From G047528285 sp047528285 (lineage in GTDB: Bacteria > Pseudomonadota > Gammaproteobacteria > Enterobacterales > Enterobacteriaceae): 64,000 nucleotides of DNA. The stretch is from assembly GCA_047528285.1 (NCBI GenBank), contig CP180022.1, positions 1-64,000 on the forward strand, read 5' to 3'. The notes beneath the pieces are model-generated. The model ran no database searches and had not been told where the DNA came from. It saw nothing but the letters and a program-made list of their open reading frames with translations. The position numbers were made by a program, and so were the translations under genes. Below, piece by piece: positions 63,701-64,000 of this stretch (position 1 is the stretch's first letter; each line of letters begins with the position of its first letter).

Positions 63701-64000
63701 AAAATAAGGATAATATCGAAAACACAAAGACTTTTTCATTTAAAAAAATAGAAAATAAAAAGAAATCATGAATAAATCATAATAAATTCATCATTACTTT
63801 TTCCATCTTTAAAAGTAACCAACAGAATTAATCAAAAATGCAAGGTAACACTTGATCCGGCATAAAAATCTTCCTTGAAGAAATCTATTATTGATGATTT
63901 CAATTTCCAGGAATCCTATTTATCACCATTAAGTAGTAAATAGGATTCCTGGTTATCATTTCAATCTAATGATCGCTATTTAACTTATGAAAAACAGAAA
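60752..64000. other. 3.2-kb gene-free end of the window
   Basis: Very AT-rich, especially after 62.5 kb. It contains family C copy 2 (61478-61525). An 88-codon minus-strand frame at 61874-62140 is less AT-rich than its surroundings, but I do not recognise it and see no ribosome-binding site; it may be a remnant. Confidence 0.6.
61478..61525. repeat. Diverged repeat, family C copy 2
   Basis: TGACTATAATGCGCTTG followed by AATGAGGCAATGGCAAGAG aligns by eye with 43575-43615. Read on the minus strand it gives VKRLWTLAIASF, vaguely like the conserved end of some IS4/IS5 transposases. Weak evidence. Confidence 0.3.

Overview
The window looks like part of the chromosome of a reduced insect endosymbiont of the Enterobacterales. 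All 22 intact proteins are close to Escherichia coli/Serratia/Sodalis-type gammaproteobacterial proteins, with lengths within a few residues of E. coli. They sit in a very AT-rich background and cover only about 22.5 kb of 64 kb (about 35%). Most of the rest is eroded DNA without genes, with no intact phage, IS, CRISPR or toxin genes. Such low density with few intact pseudogenes is known from a few mid-to-late-stage symbionts; Serratia symbiotica of Cinara aphids is the best fit I can think of, but the species assignment is an inference.

Layout. 0-5 kb: recR ghost, htpG, adk. 6-8.4 kb: tRNA-Ala, gltX, then divergent tRNA-Val and tRNA-Lys. 11.6-13.2 kb: recN ghost, bamE, ratB ghost, ratA. 13.2-20.3 kb: a 7-kb gene desert. 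20.3-24.5 kb: coaA, birA, murB. 26.3-32 kb: pgeF ghost, rluD, bamD, pheA, tyrA ghost, aroF. 35-41.7 kb: metL ghost, metB, metJ, hslU, hslV, truncated ftsN. 45.6-49.7 kb: LPS glycosyltransferase and waaA. 50.7-60.8 kb: yoaE, proQ ghost, prc, htpX. Each block keeps E. coli gene neighbourhoods, but the blocks come from scattered E. coli map positions, and coaA and hslUV-ftsN appear locally inverted.

Functions kept: protein quality control (HtpG, HslUV, HtpX, Prc), outer-membrane assembly and LPS (BamD, BamE, WaaA, a GT4 transferase), peptidoglycan and division (MurB, FtsN core), cofactors (CoaA, BirA), translation (GltX, RluD, tRNAs), and parts of aromatic and methionine synthesis (AroF, PheA, MetB). 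Regulation survives unusually well: heat-shock-type promoters before htpG and hslVU, a tandem Met-box operator with its repressor gene metJ between metB and metJ, and a full-consensus promoter after bamD.

The most interesting theme is nutritional. PheA has altered residues in both of its phenylalanine-binding motifs, its attenuator is eroded, and the tyrosine branch (tyrA) is dead, so carbon from AroF should flow to phenylalanine, as expected of a nutritional symbiont. Other points are an FtsN cut back to its essential core without the SPOR domain, a ratA reading through into the dead ratB, dispersed remnants of an IS5-like transposase, and several perfect inverted repeats in otherwise decayed DNA. 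I found no clear new multi-gene system. All comparisons with E. coli are from memory, not computed.
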